Part shown: positions 27,335 to 35,347 of the stretch, piece by piece
Numbering within the stretch: position 1 is the stretch's first letter
Layout of the letters: every line of letters begins with the position of its first letter
Assembly (NCBI RefSeq): GCF_036634175.1
Contig: NZ_JAZIFX010000001.1
Span: forward strand, 3,906,001-3,970,000
DNA from: Streptomyces sp. P9-A2
GTDB lineage: Bacteria > Actinomycetota > Actinomycetes > Streptomycetales > Streptomycetaceae
DNA: 64,000 bases
Reading direction: 5' to 3'
The notes under the pieces: generated by a model
What the model saw: the letters and a program-made list of their open reading frames with translations, nothing else
The model's database searches: none
Told to the model about the DNA's origin: nothing
Program-made: the position numbers and the translations under genes

Positions 27335-28375
27335 ATGGAGACCTCTGCGTTTCTCATCGCCGGTCTGATCATCGCGTTGTTCGCGATCTTCACCGTGGTG
27401 CGGGCGGTGCGCATCGTTCCCCAGGCGCGCGCTCGTAATGTCGAGCGGCTCGGCCGTTACCATCGCACCCTGAATCCCGGTCTCAACCTCGTCATTCCCT
27501 ACATCGATCGCGTTCACCCGGTGATCGACCTGCGGGAACAGGTCGTCTCCTTCAAACCGCAGCCGGTCATCACCGAGGACAACCTGGTCGTCGAGATCGA
27601 CACCGTCCTGTACTTCCAGGTCACCGACGCGCGAGCGGCCTTCTACGAGATCGCGAACTTCCTTCAGGCCGTCGAACAGCTGACCGTCACCACCCTGCGC
27701 AACGTCGTCGGCTCCATGGACCTGGAGAAGACGCTCACCTCACGCGACACCATCAACAGCCAGCTCCGCGGCGTGCTGGACGAAGCCACCGGCAAGTGGG
27801 GGCTGCGGGTCAACCGGGTGGAGATCAAGGCCATCGACCCCCCGCAGACCATCAAGGACGCGATGCAGAAGCAGATGCGCGCCGAGCGGGACAAACGGGC
27901 CGCGGTCCTCGGGGCCGAGGGACAGCGCCAATCCCAGATCCTCACCGCCGAAGGCGACAAACAGGCCGCCGTCCTGCGCGCGGAGGGCAACCGCACCGCC
28001 GCGATCCTGCAGGCCGAGGGCCAGTCCCGGGCCATCGACGAGGTCTTCCAGGCCGTGCACCGCAACGACCCCGACCCCAAGCTGCTCGCCTACCAGTACC
28101 TCCAGGCCCTGCCGCAGCTCGCGCAGGGCTCGGGCAACAACTTCTGGGTGATCCCGAGCGAGATCACCTCAGCACTCCAGGGCGTGTCCCAAGCCTTCAC
28201 CCAACAGCTGCCCCGGTCGCCGGCCACCCGCGAGAAACCTGTCGACGACGACATGGTCGTCCAGGCCGCCCACGACACGGCGCAGGCCGCGGAAGCCGCC
28301 GCCAAGGCCGTCGCCGACGCCGCCGAGGCCGACGGCGCCGTCCCGGAAGTCCTTCCGTCCGAGCCGCCCCGCTGA
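27335..28375 (+). CDS. SPFH/band 7 (flotillin-like) protein
   Basis: A 346-residue protein with one N-terminal membrane helix (AFLIAGLIIALFAIFTVV). The SPFH domain has QARARNVERLGRYHRTLNPG, VIDLREQVVSFKPQPVIT, and the central VEQLTVTTLRNVVGSMDLEK with TSRDTINSQLRGVLDEAT. A long charged helix, ERDKRAAVLGAEGQRQSQIL, repeats an AEGxxxAAxLxAEG pattern. The C-terminal region is Ala-rich. It is probably a membrane scaffold acting with NfeD. It has no obvious ribosome-binding site of its own, so coupling with the upstream gene is likely. Confidence 0.93.
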   Translation: METSAFLIAGLIIALFAIFTVVRAVRIVPQARARNVERLGRYHRTLNPGLNLVIPYIDRVHPVIDLREQVVSFKPQPVITEDNLVVEIDTVLYFQVTDARAAFYEIANFLQAVEQLTVTTLRNVVGSMDLEKTLTSRDTINSQLRGVLDEATGKWGLRVNRVEIKAIDPPQTIKDAMQKQMRAERDKRAAVLGAEGQRQSQILTAEGDKQAAVLRAEGNRTAAILQAEGQSRAIDEVFQAVHRNDPDPKLLAYQYLQALPQLAQGSGNNFWVIPSEITSALQGVSQAFTQQLPRSPATREKPVDDDMVVQAAHDTAQAAEAAAKAVADAAEADGAVPEVLPSEPPR

Positions 28376-28386
28376 CAGCCTGACGA

Positions 28387-28414
28387 CAGCCCCCGCACCG
28401 GTGTACGGGGGCTG
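28387..28414 (+). terminator. Terminator after the SPFH gene
   Basis: 9-bp stem cagcccccg/cgggggctg with a 10-nt loop, 11 bp after the stop codon. Confidence 0.7.
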
Positions 28415-28496
28415 CGGGCCGTCGGAGCCGGGAGACGCCGACGCCCCGACGAGACCGGTTCCGGGCGCCGGCGTCCCACCCGTGTTACCGTGAAGA

Positions 28497-28564
28497 GTTG
28501 CAGTTTTGGTTACCAGAGGCTTGTGAGTGCTCTTCCGACCTTCCGTCGACGAGCACTCTTTTTT
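28497..28564 (+). promoter_or_regulatory. Cold-shock gene leader: shared box plus terminator-like hairpin
   Basis: The leader starts with GTTGCAGTTTTGGTTACCA (28497-28515), directly after a TACCGT -10-like hexamer. It matches the leader of the second csp gene at 17 of 19 positions. Next comes the stem gagtgctc/gagcactc (28525-28532, 28551-28558) followed by six T residues, an intrinsic-terminator shape 110 bp before the start codon. It may attenuate transcription or act as an RNA switch. Confidence 0.55.
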
Positions 28565-28628
28565 CGTCCTCGAGAGGCTTCACGGCTTCCCGGGGAACAA
28601 CAGCCAGGTGAATCATTGTTGCGACCAC

Positions 28629-28649
28629 GGGCCCACAAGGTGTGGGCCC
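28629..28649 (+). promoter_or_regulatory. Perfect hairpin in the csp leader
   Basis: Stem gggcccaca/tgtgggccc with a 3-nt loop, 18 bp before the ribosome-binding site aaggaga of the cold-shock gene. It would fold in the mRNA leader and may affect stability or translation. Confidence 0.6.
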
Positions 28650-28676
28650 CGGGCACTGCCCAAAAGGAGATACAGC

Positions 28677-28880
28677 ATGGCATCTGGCACCGTGAAGTGG
28701 TTCAACTCGGAAAAGGGCTTCGGCTTCATCGAGCAGGACGGCGGCGGCCCCGACGTCTTCGCCCACTACTCGAACATCGCCAGCTCCGGCTTCCGTGAGC
28801 TTCAGGAAGGCCAGAAGGTTACCTTCGACGTCACGCAGGGCCAGAAGGGCCCGCAGGCCGAGAACATCGTTCCCGCCTGA
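28677..28880 (+). CDS. Cold-shock protein, CspA family (copy 1)
   Basis: A 67-residue single cold-shock domain protein. RNP1 is [11 protein letters not shown]2-like is VFAHYSNI, and the start is [12 protein letters not shown]. It binds single-stranded RNA and DNA and acts as an RNA chaperone. It differs from the copy at 38167-38370 at only four residues (A/T, P/A and S/T changes). ATG 28677 follows aaggaga; a longer in-frame extension to 28527 exists but runs through the structured leader. It is followed by a terminator and then a DEAD-box helicase, a sensible cold-adaptation pair. Confidence 0.97.
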   Translation: MASGTVKWFNSEKGFGFIEQDGGGPDVFAHYSNIASSGFRELQEGQKVTFDVTQGQKGPQAENIVPA

Positions 28881-28894
28881 CGCGTACGCTGACA

Positions 28895-28917
28895 CCGGCG
28901 TCGGTATCCGACGCCGG
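28895..28917 (+). terminator. Terminator after csp copy 1
   Basis: 10-bp perfect stem ccggcgtcgg/ccgacgccgg with loop tat, 14 bp after the stop. Confidence 0.8.
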
Positions 28918-29146
28918 CATGCAGCGCGTGGCCGGGACCTCGCACCCCTGTGGCGCGGGGCCCCGGCCCACTGCGTTCCCCGGCCCGGCAACGAAGCCGA
29001 CGCCGTACTCGTGCTCGTGGCCCGCCACTCGCGGCCGCTTGCCGCTGTCTCACTCATGTACTGATGCAGCGATACACCGATTCACCGTTTTTCGGCTCAT
29101 TCTTGCGAATTCTCATTCGGCCAGCACCTCGCCGTTGGGCGGAATT

Positions 29147-29174
29147 CCTCGATACGTGCCGCATCGAGGAAGGT
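29147..29174 (+). promoter_or_regulatory. Hairpin touching the helicase ribosome-binding site
   Basis: 7-bp stem cctcgat/atcgagg (29147-29153, 29163-29169). The 3' arm runs into the Shine-Dalgarno sequence gaggaagg (29167-29174), 5 bp before the start codon. Folding would partly hide the ribosome-binding site. Confidence 0.45.
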
Positions 29175-29179
29175 TCCGC

Positions 29180-30739
29180 ATGAACCGCAATCACACAGCT
29201 CGTTCGAACAACAGCGCCGGCAACACCGGCTCGTCCCGCTCCCGTACGGACAAGACCGCGGGCTCCGCGGGTTCCGGGCGGGGAGGCCGTGTCCGTTCCC
29301 AGGGGTCGGGCGGCCGTCAGGGCGGTCCGTCCCGCGGCGCCGCCGTCAAGGGCGGACGCGGCAGCGGTCGCGGAGGCCGTCCCGCCGCGTCCGGCGGGGA
29401 GTTCGCGCCGCCGGCCACCCTCACCCCGGCGCTGCCGCCGGTCGAGACGTTCGCCGAACTCGACATGCCCGAGCAGTTGTTGACTGCCCTGAGTGCCGAG
29501 GGCGTGACCACCCCGTTCCCGATCCAGGCCGCGACGCTGCCGAACTCGCTGGCCGGCCGGGACGTGCTGGGCCGCGGGCGTACCGGTTCGGGCAAGACGC
29601 TGGCCTTCGGCCTGGCGATGCTGGCGCGCACCGCCGGGCAGCGGGCCGAGCCCCGGCACCCGCTGGCGCTCGTCCTCGTCCCCACCCGGGAGCTGGCCCA
29701 GCAGGTCAACGACGCCCTCACCCCCTACGCCCGTGCGCTGCGTCTGCGGATCGCCACGGTGGTCGGCGGGGTGTCGATCGGCCGACAGGTGAGCGCCCTG
29801 CGCGGCGGTGCCGAGGTCGTCGTCGCGACGCCCGGCCGGCTCAAGGACCTCATAGACCGTGACGACTGCCGTCTGGACCAGGTCGCCATCACCGTTCTGG
29901 ACGAGGCCGACCAGATGGCCGACATGGGCTTCATGCCGCAGGTGACCGCCCTGCTCGACCGGGTGCGTCCCGGTGGCCAGCGCATGCTGTTCTCCGCCAC
30001 GCTGGACCGCAATGTCGACCGTCTGGTGCGCAATTACCTCCACGACCCCGTCGTGCACTCCGTCGACCCGTCCGCGGGCGCGGTCACCACGATGGACCAC
30101 CACCTGCTGCACGTGGACGACGACGACAAGCACGCCACCGCGACGGAGATCGCCGCCCGCGAGGGACGCGTGATCATGTTCCTGGACACCAAGCACGCCG
30201 CCGACCGGCTGGCCAAGAAGCTCCTGGCCGTCGGTGTGCGGGCCTCGGCCCTGCACGGCGGGAAGTCCCAGTCCCAGCGGACCCGGACCCTGACCCAGTT
30301 CAAGGACGGCCACGTCACGGTCCTGGTGGCCACCAACGTCGCGGCCCGCGGCATCCACGTCGACAACCTGGACCTCGTCGTCAACGTCGACCCGCCCAGC
30401 GACCACAAGGACTACCTGCACCGCGGCGGGCGCACCGCCCGCGCCGGTGAGTCCGGCACCGTCGTCACGCTGGTCCTGCCGCACCAGCGCCGGGAGATGT
30501 CCCGCCTGATGGCCGACGCCGGCATCACCCCGCAGACCACCCGGGTACGTCCGGGCGGGGACGAACTGAACCGCATCACCGGAGCCCAGGCACCGTCGGG
30601 CGTGCCCGTCGTCCTCACTCCGCCGCCCGCCCAGAACCAGCCCGCGCGCACGGGTTCCCCGTCCCGGAGCCGGCGCAGCCGCCGTCCCGGGCAGGCTGCC
30701 CGCCGCAGCGCGACCGGCAACAAGGGAAGCGGCCGCTGA
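29180..30739 (+). CDS. DEAD-box RNA helicase
   Basis: A 519-residue ATP-dependent RNA helicase. The first about 80 residues are a disordered Gly/Arg/Ser tail (RGG-like). The core has the Q motif (TPFPIQAATLPNSLAGRD), motif I GRTGSGKT, Ia PTRELAQQ, Ib ATPGRL, II DEAD in LDEADQMADMG, III SATLD, V ATNVAARGIHVD and VI YLHRGGRTARAG. A basic Arg/Ser-rich C terminus follows. Such helicases resolve RNA structure in ribosome assembly and cold adaptation, which fits its place beside a cold-shock gene. ATG 29180 follows gaggaagg. Confidence 0.96.
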   Translation: MNRNHTARSNNSAGNTGSSRSRTDKTAGSAGSGRGGRVRSQGSGGRQGGPSRGAAVKGGRGSGRGGRPAASGGEFAPPATLTPALPPVETFAELDMPEQLLTALSAEGVTTPFPIQAATLPNSLAGRDVLGRGRTGSGKTLAFGLAMLARTAGQRAEPRHPLALVLVPTRELAQQVNDALTPYARALRLRIATVVGGVSIGRQVSALRGGAEVVVATPGRLKDLIDRDDCRLDQVAITVLDEADQMADMGFMPQVTALLDRVRPGGQRMLFSATLDRNVDRLVRNYLHDPVVHSVDPSAGAVTTMDHHLLHVDDDDKHATATEIAAREGRVIMFLDTKHAADRLAKKLLAVGVRASALHGGKSQSQRTRTLTQFKDGHVTVLVATNVAARGIHVDNLDLVVNVDPPSDHKDYLHRGGRTARAGESGTVVTLVLPHQRREMSRLMADAGITPQTTRVRPGGDELNRITGAQAPSGVPVVLTPPPAQNQPARTGSPSRSRRSRRPGQAARRSATGNKGSGR

Positions 30740-30824
30740 GGGGCTGCTGAAGAGCCGTTGAAGGGCCGTTGAACGGTCATCCCGTGAGTGCCGAGGCGGC
30801 ACCCACGGGTACCGCGATCATCAC

Positions 30825-30854
30825 GAGGCCGGGGCGCAGACGCGCCCCGGCCTC
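30825..30854 (+). terminator. Terminator after the helicase gene
   Basis: 13-bp perfect stem gaggccggggcgc/gcgccccggcctc with a 4-nt loop. A second weaker hairpin (30781-30809) precedes it. Confidence 0.85.
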
Positions 30855-30947
30855 GCCCGTTCGCAAAAGCCTCCGGTGCCCCTGATGGACGCCGACGGGC
30901 CGCTGCCGCCTGCCACCCGAGGTCGAGGCTGTCGCCCTCCGGTGGTC

Positions 30948-31023
30948 CGGTGCGTCGGTGCGTCGGTGCGTCGGTGCGTCGGTGCGTCGGTGCGTCGGAA
31001 ACGGGTGGCGGGTGGCGGGTGGC
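30948..31023. repeat. 8-bp and 7-bp tandem repeats
   Basis: Six perfect copies of cggtgcgt (30948-30995) followed after 7 bp by three copies of gggtggc (31003-31023), in the 635-bp gap between the helicase and lipase genes. No gene is seen in 30740-31374. Confidence 0.95.
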
Positions 31024-31078
31024 ATCGGACCGTCCGTCACATTACCGAACCGTAACCTTCCTACCGCTACCGCGAGTA

Positions 31079-31096
31079 ACTTACCCACAGGTAAGT
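31079..31096. promoter_or_regulatory. Inverted repeat upstream of the lipase gene
   Basis: Perfect 7-bp arms ACTTACC/GGTAAGT with a 4-bp spacer, in an AT-richer stretch (31030-31110), about 280 bp before the lipase start. A possible operator; the regulator is unknown. Confidence 0.4.
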
Positions 31097-31156
31097 TCAA
31101 TGCGAACCACTGCCGAGCGGTGTGGGCAAAACCGTGGCACGCGCGTGCCACGCCTC

Positions 31157-31216
31157 GCCGCCGGACCGCTGTGCCGCCGGACCGCTGTGCCGCTGTGCCG
31201 CTGTGCCGCTGTGCCG
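31157..31216. repeat. gctgtgcc / gccggacc tandem repeats
   Basis: Two 16-bp units gccggaccgctgtgcc, then four 8-bp units gctgtgcc, between the helicase and lipase genes. Confidence 0.85.
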
Positions 31217-31374
31217 CCCTACCGCCTCACCGCCGTGCCCGTCGTAGCTCCGAAGCCCCCACTCCCCCCAGCTCAGCTCCGCAGCTCCGCCACCACGCCT
31301 CCCCGTCCGGGCCGATCACGGGACGCCCCGGCACGGAGGCCGCTTCCTGACAGCCGCTCCACAGGAGGTTCGCC

Positions 31375-32706
31375 ATGCCCGCACGCCCGCGCCCCAGACT
31401 TCTGGCCGCCGCCGTCACCGCCGCCGCCTGCCTCAGCGCCCAAGCCGTCGCGGCCGCTCCCGCCGCGGCGACGGACAAGGTCGTGTCCCGGGGTGTCACG
31501 ATCCCCGCGTTCTACACCCCGCCCGCTTCTCTGCCCGACGCCAACGGCACCCTCATCCGCAGCGAGCCCCTCCCGCTGGCCCTGAGCCTGCCCAGTCTCA
31601 AGGGCCCGCTGCCGGGAACCGCGACCCGGCTGATGTACAAGTCCACCGACTCGAGCGGGCAGCCGGTCGCCGTCACCGGCGCGTACATCGAACCGTCCGC
31701 CGCCTGGAAGGGCAGCGGTCCGCGTCCTCTGGTCGCGGTGGCGCCCGGCACCCTGGGGCAGGGCGACCAGTGCGCCGCGTCCATGGGGCTCGAGCACCCG
31801 CTGCGGTTCAACGGCGAGACCGTGTCCGTCGGTTACGAGGACCTGGTGATCTACCGCCTCCTCGCGAAGGGCGTCGCCGTGGTCGTCACCGACTATGCCG
31901 GCCTGGGCGCGACCGACCGCCTGCACACCTATGTGAACCGGGTCGACGAGGCCCACGCGGTCCTGGACGCCGTCCGCGCCGCCCGTTCGCTCCGCGGGAC
32001 GTCGGTCACCGCGGCCTCCCCGGTCGGGCTCTACGGGTACAGCCAGGGCGGCGGGGCGACCGCGGCGGCCGCCGAACTCCAGTCCACCTACGCCCCCGAC
32101 GTCACCCTGTCCGGGACCTACTCCGGCGCGCCGCCCGCCGATCTGACCAAGGTCACCAAAGCCATCGACGGCAGCGAACTCGCGGGCGCGCTGGGCTGGT
32201 CGCTGAGCGGCTTCCTCCAGTCCGACCCGGAGCTGAAGCCCATCGCCGAGGCGCATCTGAACGCCGCCGGCAAGGCCGCGCTCACCGACCTCTCGACGAT
32301 GTGCGTCGGCGACGCCCTCTTCGCGTACGGCTTCACCAAGAGCACCAAGTGGACCACGGACGGAAAGTCCCTCGGTGACGTCATCGCCGCCACACCCGTC
32401 CTCCAGACCTTCCTGGACAAGCAGTTCATCGGCACGATGAAGCCGTCCGGCCCGGTCCGCCTGGCCACCGGCGTCAGCGACAACCTCGTGCCGCACGGAC
32501 AGTCCCGCCGACTCGCCGTCGACTGGTGCGCCAAAGGCGCCGACGTCACCTACAAGGCCGTAGTCCTCCCTAACGTCGGCAGTGCGCTGCTCAACCACTT
32601 CGCCCCGCTGCTGACCGACCAGGGGGACGCCGTCGACTGGCTGACCGACCGGCTGTCCGGCAAGCGGGCCACCTCCAACTGCTGGAGCATGCCCCTGCAG
32701 CCCTGA
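31375..32706 (+). CDS. Secreted lipase (LIP-family triacylglycerol lipase-like)
   Basis: A 443-residue exported alpha/beta hydrolase. The signal peptide is MPARPRPRLLAAAVTAAACL with cleavage probable near AVAAAP (residue about 28). The catalytic domain has the nucleophile elbow GLYGYSQGGGATAAA with Ser223, a TDYAGLGATD segment before it, and late RLATGVSDNLVP and LLNHFAPL regions that would supply the Asp and His. The overall pattern matches the secretory lipase family known from fungi and actinobacteria. It is preceded by an aggaggt ribosome-binding site and followed by a strong terminator, so it is monocistronic. Confidence 0.9.
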   Translation: MPARPRPRLLAAAVTAAACLSAQAVAAAPAAATDKVVSRGVTIPAFYTPPASLPDANGTLIRSEPLPLALSLPSLKGPLPGTATRLMYKSTDSSGQPVAVTGAYIEPSAAWKGSGPRPLVAVAPGTLGQGDQCAASMGLEHPLRFNGETVSVGYEDLVIYRLLAKGVAVVVTDYAGLGATDRLHTYVNRVDEAHAVLDAVRAARSLRGTSVTAASPVGLYGYSQGGGATAAAAELQSTYAPDVTLSGTYSGAPPADLTKVTKAIDGSELAGALGWSLSGFLQSDPELKPIAEAHLNAAGKAALTDLSTMCVGDALFAYGFTKSTKWTTDGKSLGDVIAATPVLQTFLDKQFIGTMKPSGPVRLATGVSDNLVPHGQSRRLAVDWCAKGADVTYKAVVLPNVGSALLNHFAPLLTDQGDAVDWLTDRLSGKRATSNCWSMPLQP

Positions 32707-32811
32707 CGTGGGAGGGGCGCGCCACCCCCGACAACCGCCCCCGTCAGCCGGTCCCGTCAGCCGCCCCCGTCAGCCGGTCCCGGCAGCAGGTCCCGACATC
32801 GGATGTCTCCT

Positions 32812-32849
32812 GGCTCCGGCCCGCCCGACCCACCGGGCGGGCCGGAGCC
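32812..32849 (+). terminator. Terminator after the lipase gene
   Basis: 16-bp perfect stem ggctccggcccgcccg/cgggcgggccggagcc with a 6-nt loop, 106 bp after the stop. The gap before it contains repeated cgtcagccggtccc words. Confidence 0.85.
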
Positions 32850-32934
32850 GGCACGGGTCCCGGCGGCCGCCACGTCGAAGTGATCCGGACCCGCATGGCC
32901 CGGCCGGGCCGGGGCTCGGCTACGCTCTTTGACC

Positions 32935-33303
32935 ATGTCGCACCCTGACGATCTGCTCGTCGCCGTCGCCGCGATGGTCGAGACGGACCAGGACAGCCAG
33001 ATGTCACTCACCGTAGTGATCCCCGGCGCCGTCATCACCGGCCGGCTGGCCCCCGAGGCCCTGTGGCGGGAGCGCGTGGCGGAGGTACTCCGTGACTCCA
33101 CGCGCCTTGGCCACTTCGCCGTTCCGTTCACGGAGGCCGGCCGGAGCGAAACGCCGTCGCGCCCCTCCCACCTGCATTTCCACGTCGCCCGGATCCTCCA
33201 GGGGAGCTACGGCATCCCGGACACGGGTGGCATGTACCGGGTGGCTCTCGCCGATGTGAGCGCATGGACGGTGGGAGACATCGGGTACTCCGACCAGCAG
33301 TGA
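32935..33303 (+). CDS. Small conserved protein, possibly GvpU-like
   Basis: A 122-residue protein I cannot place firmly. It begins MSHPDDLLVAVAAMVETDQD and has a hydrophobic strand pair MSLTVVIPGAVITGRLAP, a central His-rich HLHFHVARI and a C-terminal VSAWTVGDIGYS. The pattern faintly recalls the gas-vesicle accessory protein GvpU (short beta-rich protein with a VxGTL-like strand), but no other gas-vesicle gene is nearby. ATG 32935 is chosen; a TTG lies 6 bp upstream. A bidirectional terminator follows. Confidence 0.6.
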   Translation: MSHPDDLLVAVAAMVETDQDSQMSLTVVIPGAVITGRLAPEALWRERVAEVLRDSTRLGHFAVPFTEAGRSETPSRPSHLHFHVARILQGSYGIPDTGGMYRVALADVSAWTVGDIGYSDQQ

Positions 33304-33308
33304 GCGGG

Positions 33309-33334
33309 CCGGCGCCGTCCTGCCACGGCGCCGG
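33309..33334. terminator. Bidirectional terminator
   Basis: 10-bp perfect stem ccggcgccgt/acggcgccgg with a 6-nt loop, between two convergent genes (stops at 33303 and 33341). Confidence 0.8.
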
Positions 33335-33340
33335 TGGCGC

Positions 33341-34525
33341 CTACTGTGTGAGACCGATCGACGCACAGGCCGCCCGGTACCTCGCCGTGCAGATGTCCTC
33401 CACGTCGTAGACGCCGTCCCGGATCACCGTGTCCTCGATGTTGTCCTGCGTCAGGGCGACCACCGGCACCAGCATCGACGGGACGCTCTTCCGCGTCGGG
33501 CTGTCGACCCGCTCACTGGTCAGCGAGTCGAACTGGATGTCCCGCCCCTGGACCCTGGCCACCGCCATCTCGGCGGCACCGGCGGCCTCCAGCAGGAACG
33601 ATTTGTACACCGTCATGTACTGCGTGCCCGCGACGATCCGCTGCACGGCCTCCAGATCGGCGTCCTGCCCGGTCACCGGCGGGATGCCGGAGACGCCCGC
33701 CTCCTCCAGCGCCTCGATGACGGCTCCGGCCATGCCGTCGTTCGCCGCGTAGACGGCGGCGACGTCGTCGGCGCCGACGGTCTTGAGCGCCTTCCTCATG
33801 TTCGCCTTGGCGACGGCGGGCAGCCACTTCTCGGTGTCGTAGGACTTGGCTATGTCCACGTTGCCCTTCAACTCGCCCATCGCACCGTCCTTGAACAGCG
33901 CGGTGTTCGGGTCGGCGGGCTCACCGTTCATCATGACGATCTTGCGGTTCTCCGCCTCGCCGCCGAGCGCGTCGACGATCGCACGGCCCTGCACCTCGCC
34001 GACGAGTTCGTTGTCGTGCGACACGTACGCGTCGATCGGGCCCTCGGCCAGCCGGTCGTACGCGATGACGGGGATGTCCGCCTCCGCGGCCTTCTCCACG
34101 TCCGGCCCGATGGCCTTGGCGTCCACCGCGGCCACGATGATCACGTCGACCTCGTCGGCGACCATGCGGTCGATCTGCTCGCTCTGCCTGGCCGTGCTGC
34201 CCTCGGCGTTGGCGTAGACGACCTTGCCCTCCTTGCCGGTGAGGACGTCGACCCGTTCCTGGACGAGGGGACGGTCGAACTTCTCGAAGCGCGCGGTGTC
34301 CCTGTCGGGGAGAAGGAGTCCCACGGTGATGTCGTTGCGCTCGTCCGGCGACGCGGAGTCGCCGTCCGCGCCGATGGAGTCGGACGCACCGCACGCGGAG
34401 AGCGAGAGCACCGACAGGGCCGAGAGAGCGGCCGTCAGAACGGTGGTGCCCCGACGTCCCCGGACCGTGCGGCGTGCGGGAGTGGTGCGGGGGGTGCAGG
34501 GGGTGTGGGGGGTGCAGGGGTTCAC
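33341..34525 (-). CDS. Sugar-binding lipoprotein (XylF/ChvE-like), orphan
   Basis: A 394-residue periplasmic-binding-protein type 1 lipoprotein. The lipobox LSLSACGAS lies after an Ala/Leu-rich signal segment. The mature part has DITVGLLLPDRDTARFEKFD, IDRMVADEVDVIIVAAVDA, DIPVIAYDRLAEGPIDAYVS, VYAANDGMAGAVIEALEEAG and PPVTGQDADLEAVQRIVAG, as in xylose-binding XylF. No ATPase or permease lies next to it, so it either serves a transporter elsewhere or works as a sensor. The GTG at 34525 follows GGAAGG; a longer frame to 34576 is less likely. The 250 bp upstream (34526-34776) hold no gene. Confidence 0.85.
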   Translation of the reverse strand: MNPCTPHTPCTPRTTPARRTVRGRRGTTVLTAALSALSVLSLSACGASDSIGADGDSASPDERNDITVGLLLPDRDTARFEKFDRPLVQERVDVLTGKEGKVVYANAEGSTARQSEQIDRMVADEVDVIIVAAVDAKAIGPDVEKAAEADIPVIAYDRLAEGPIDAYVSHDNELVGEVQGRAIVDALGGEAENRKIVMMNGEPADPNTALFKDGAMGELKGNVDIAKSYDTEKWLPAVAKANMRKALKTVGADDVAAVYAANDGMAGAVIEALEEAGVSGIPPVTGQDADLEAVQRIVAGTQYMTVYKSFLLEAAGAAEMAVARVQGRDIQFDSLTSERVDSPTRKSVPSMLVPVVALTQDNIEDTVIRDGVYDVEDICTARYRAACASIGLTQ

Positions 34526-34776
34526 ATCAGGTGCCTTCCAAGCGAGAGTGCAGCGTGGCGACCAAGTGGTGGGCACGCCAACGCCGCACGGGCCGGCAGC
34601 GTCGAACCGCGTCTTTCACGGAACAGCCCTTGTTGTTTCCGTGTCCTGTGCGCCTTCCGCCGGTTCCGATTTCCGGCCGTGACAGCCCAGATCGACTCCA
34701 TGCGCGGCCATCAACTGCCTTTGTCCCACAGGATTTTGGTTGAAAGAAGTTCAGTCCGGGCCGCATTGCGCGCCGA

Positions 34777-35347
34777 TTGACGCACATGCTCACGGCATTC
34801 ACCCGAAGCGGGCAGAGAATGTGCGCAGGAGTGACACACGGGCTGCACACAGCGGCTCGTGGGTGTCGTCGGCGTTGCCGTCCTGCTTCACCCGCTCCCG
34901 CGTCGGCGGTGTCCGCGCCCACGGGGCGGGCGGCGCGGCGGCAGTTGGCCCGCTGGAAGAAGACCCAGCGCCGCGCTCTGGTCGCCACGGCGGTGGCCTT
35001 CGTGGGCGGTGGACTCACCCTCGCCTCGGTGGACCGGGATTCCGGCGACCGCGCCCGGGCCGCCACGGCACCCGAGGTGTCCGGCTCGGGCGGTGCGGAC
35101 GGGCCCGCGGACCGGTACGGCGGACCGGTACGGCGGACCGGCGCCGTCTGTGAGTCCGCCCGGCGCACAACGCTCCCGGTACCGTCCCTCGCAGCCGGTC
35201 CCGGGCGACGACGCACACCGGCAGCCGGCCGGCACCGTGCCGGCGTCCACCACCACGTCGGGCACTCGGCCCTACGGAGCCACCGGCGCCCCCTACGGGG
35301 ACTGCCCGGAGCCGTTCGTCAGTGACCGCCGACGAGTTCCCCGCTGA
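34777..35347 (+). pseudogene. Single-pass membrane or secreted protein, frameshifted by a 13-bp duplication
   Basis: The first frame encodes a basic start, APTGRAARRQLARWKKTQRR, then a membrane helix ALVATAVAFVGGGLTLASVD and a polar stretch. Within two tandem 13-bp units (35107-35132) the reading frame changes. The second frame then continues PAPSVSPPGAQRSRYRPSQP and further Pro/Ser/Thr-rich sequence to 35347. Removing one 13-bp unit fuses the two parts in frame. The family is unrecognised. The natural start is uncertain (TTG 34777 or the GTG at about 34907). The end overlaps the convergent sulfate-permease gene by about 29 bp. Confidence 0.5.
35107..35141. repeat. 13-bp tandem duplication
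   Basis: Two perfect copies of gcggaccggtacg followed by a partial third (gcggaccgg). The unit is not a multiple of three and lies inside a coding frame. Confidence 0.9.

Noticed and set aside
28527..28880. An N-terminally extended 117-residue cold-shock protein
   Set aside because: The extension runs through leader hairpins and a non-conserved sequence, while ATG 28677 has a perfect ribosome-binding site and the standard family start.
30948..31216. Clustered short repeats as a possible CRISPR array
   Set aside because: Units are 7-16 bp and contiguous, with no unique spacers and no cas genes in the window.
32935..33303. Gas-vesicle cluster suggested by GvpU-like resemblance
   Set aside because: No GvpA, GvpF, GvpL or other gas-vesicle gene is nearby and the similarity is faint.
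33341..34525. Sugar-binding lipoprotein as part of an ABC importer
   Set aside because: No permease or ATPase gene is adjacent on either side, so only an orphan binding protein can be supported.
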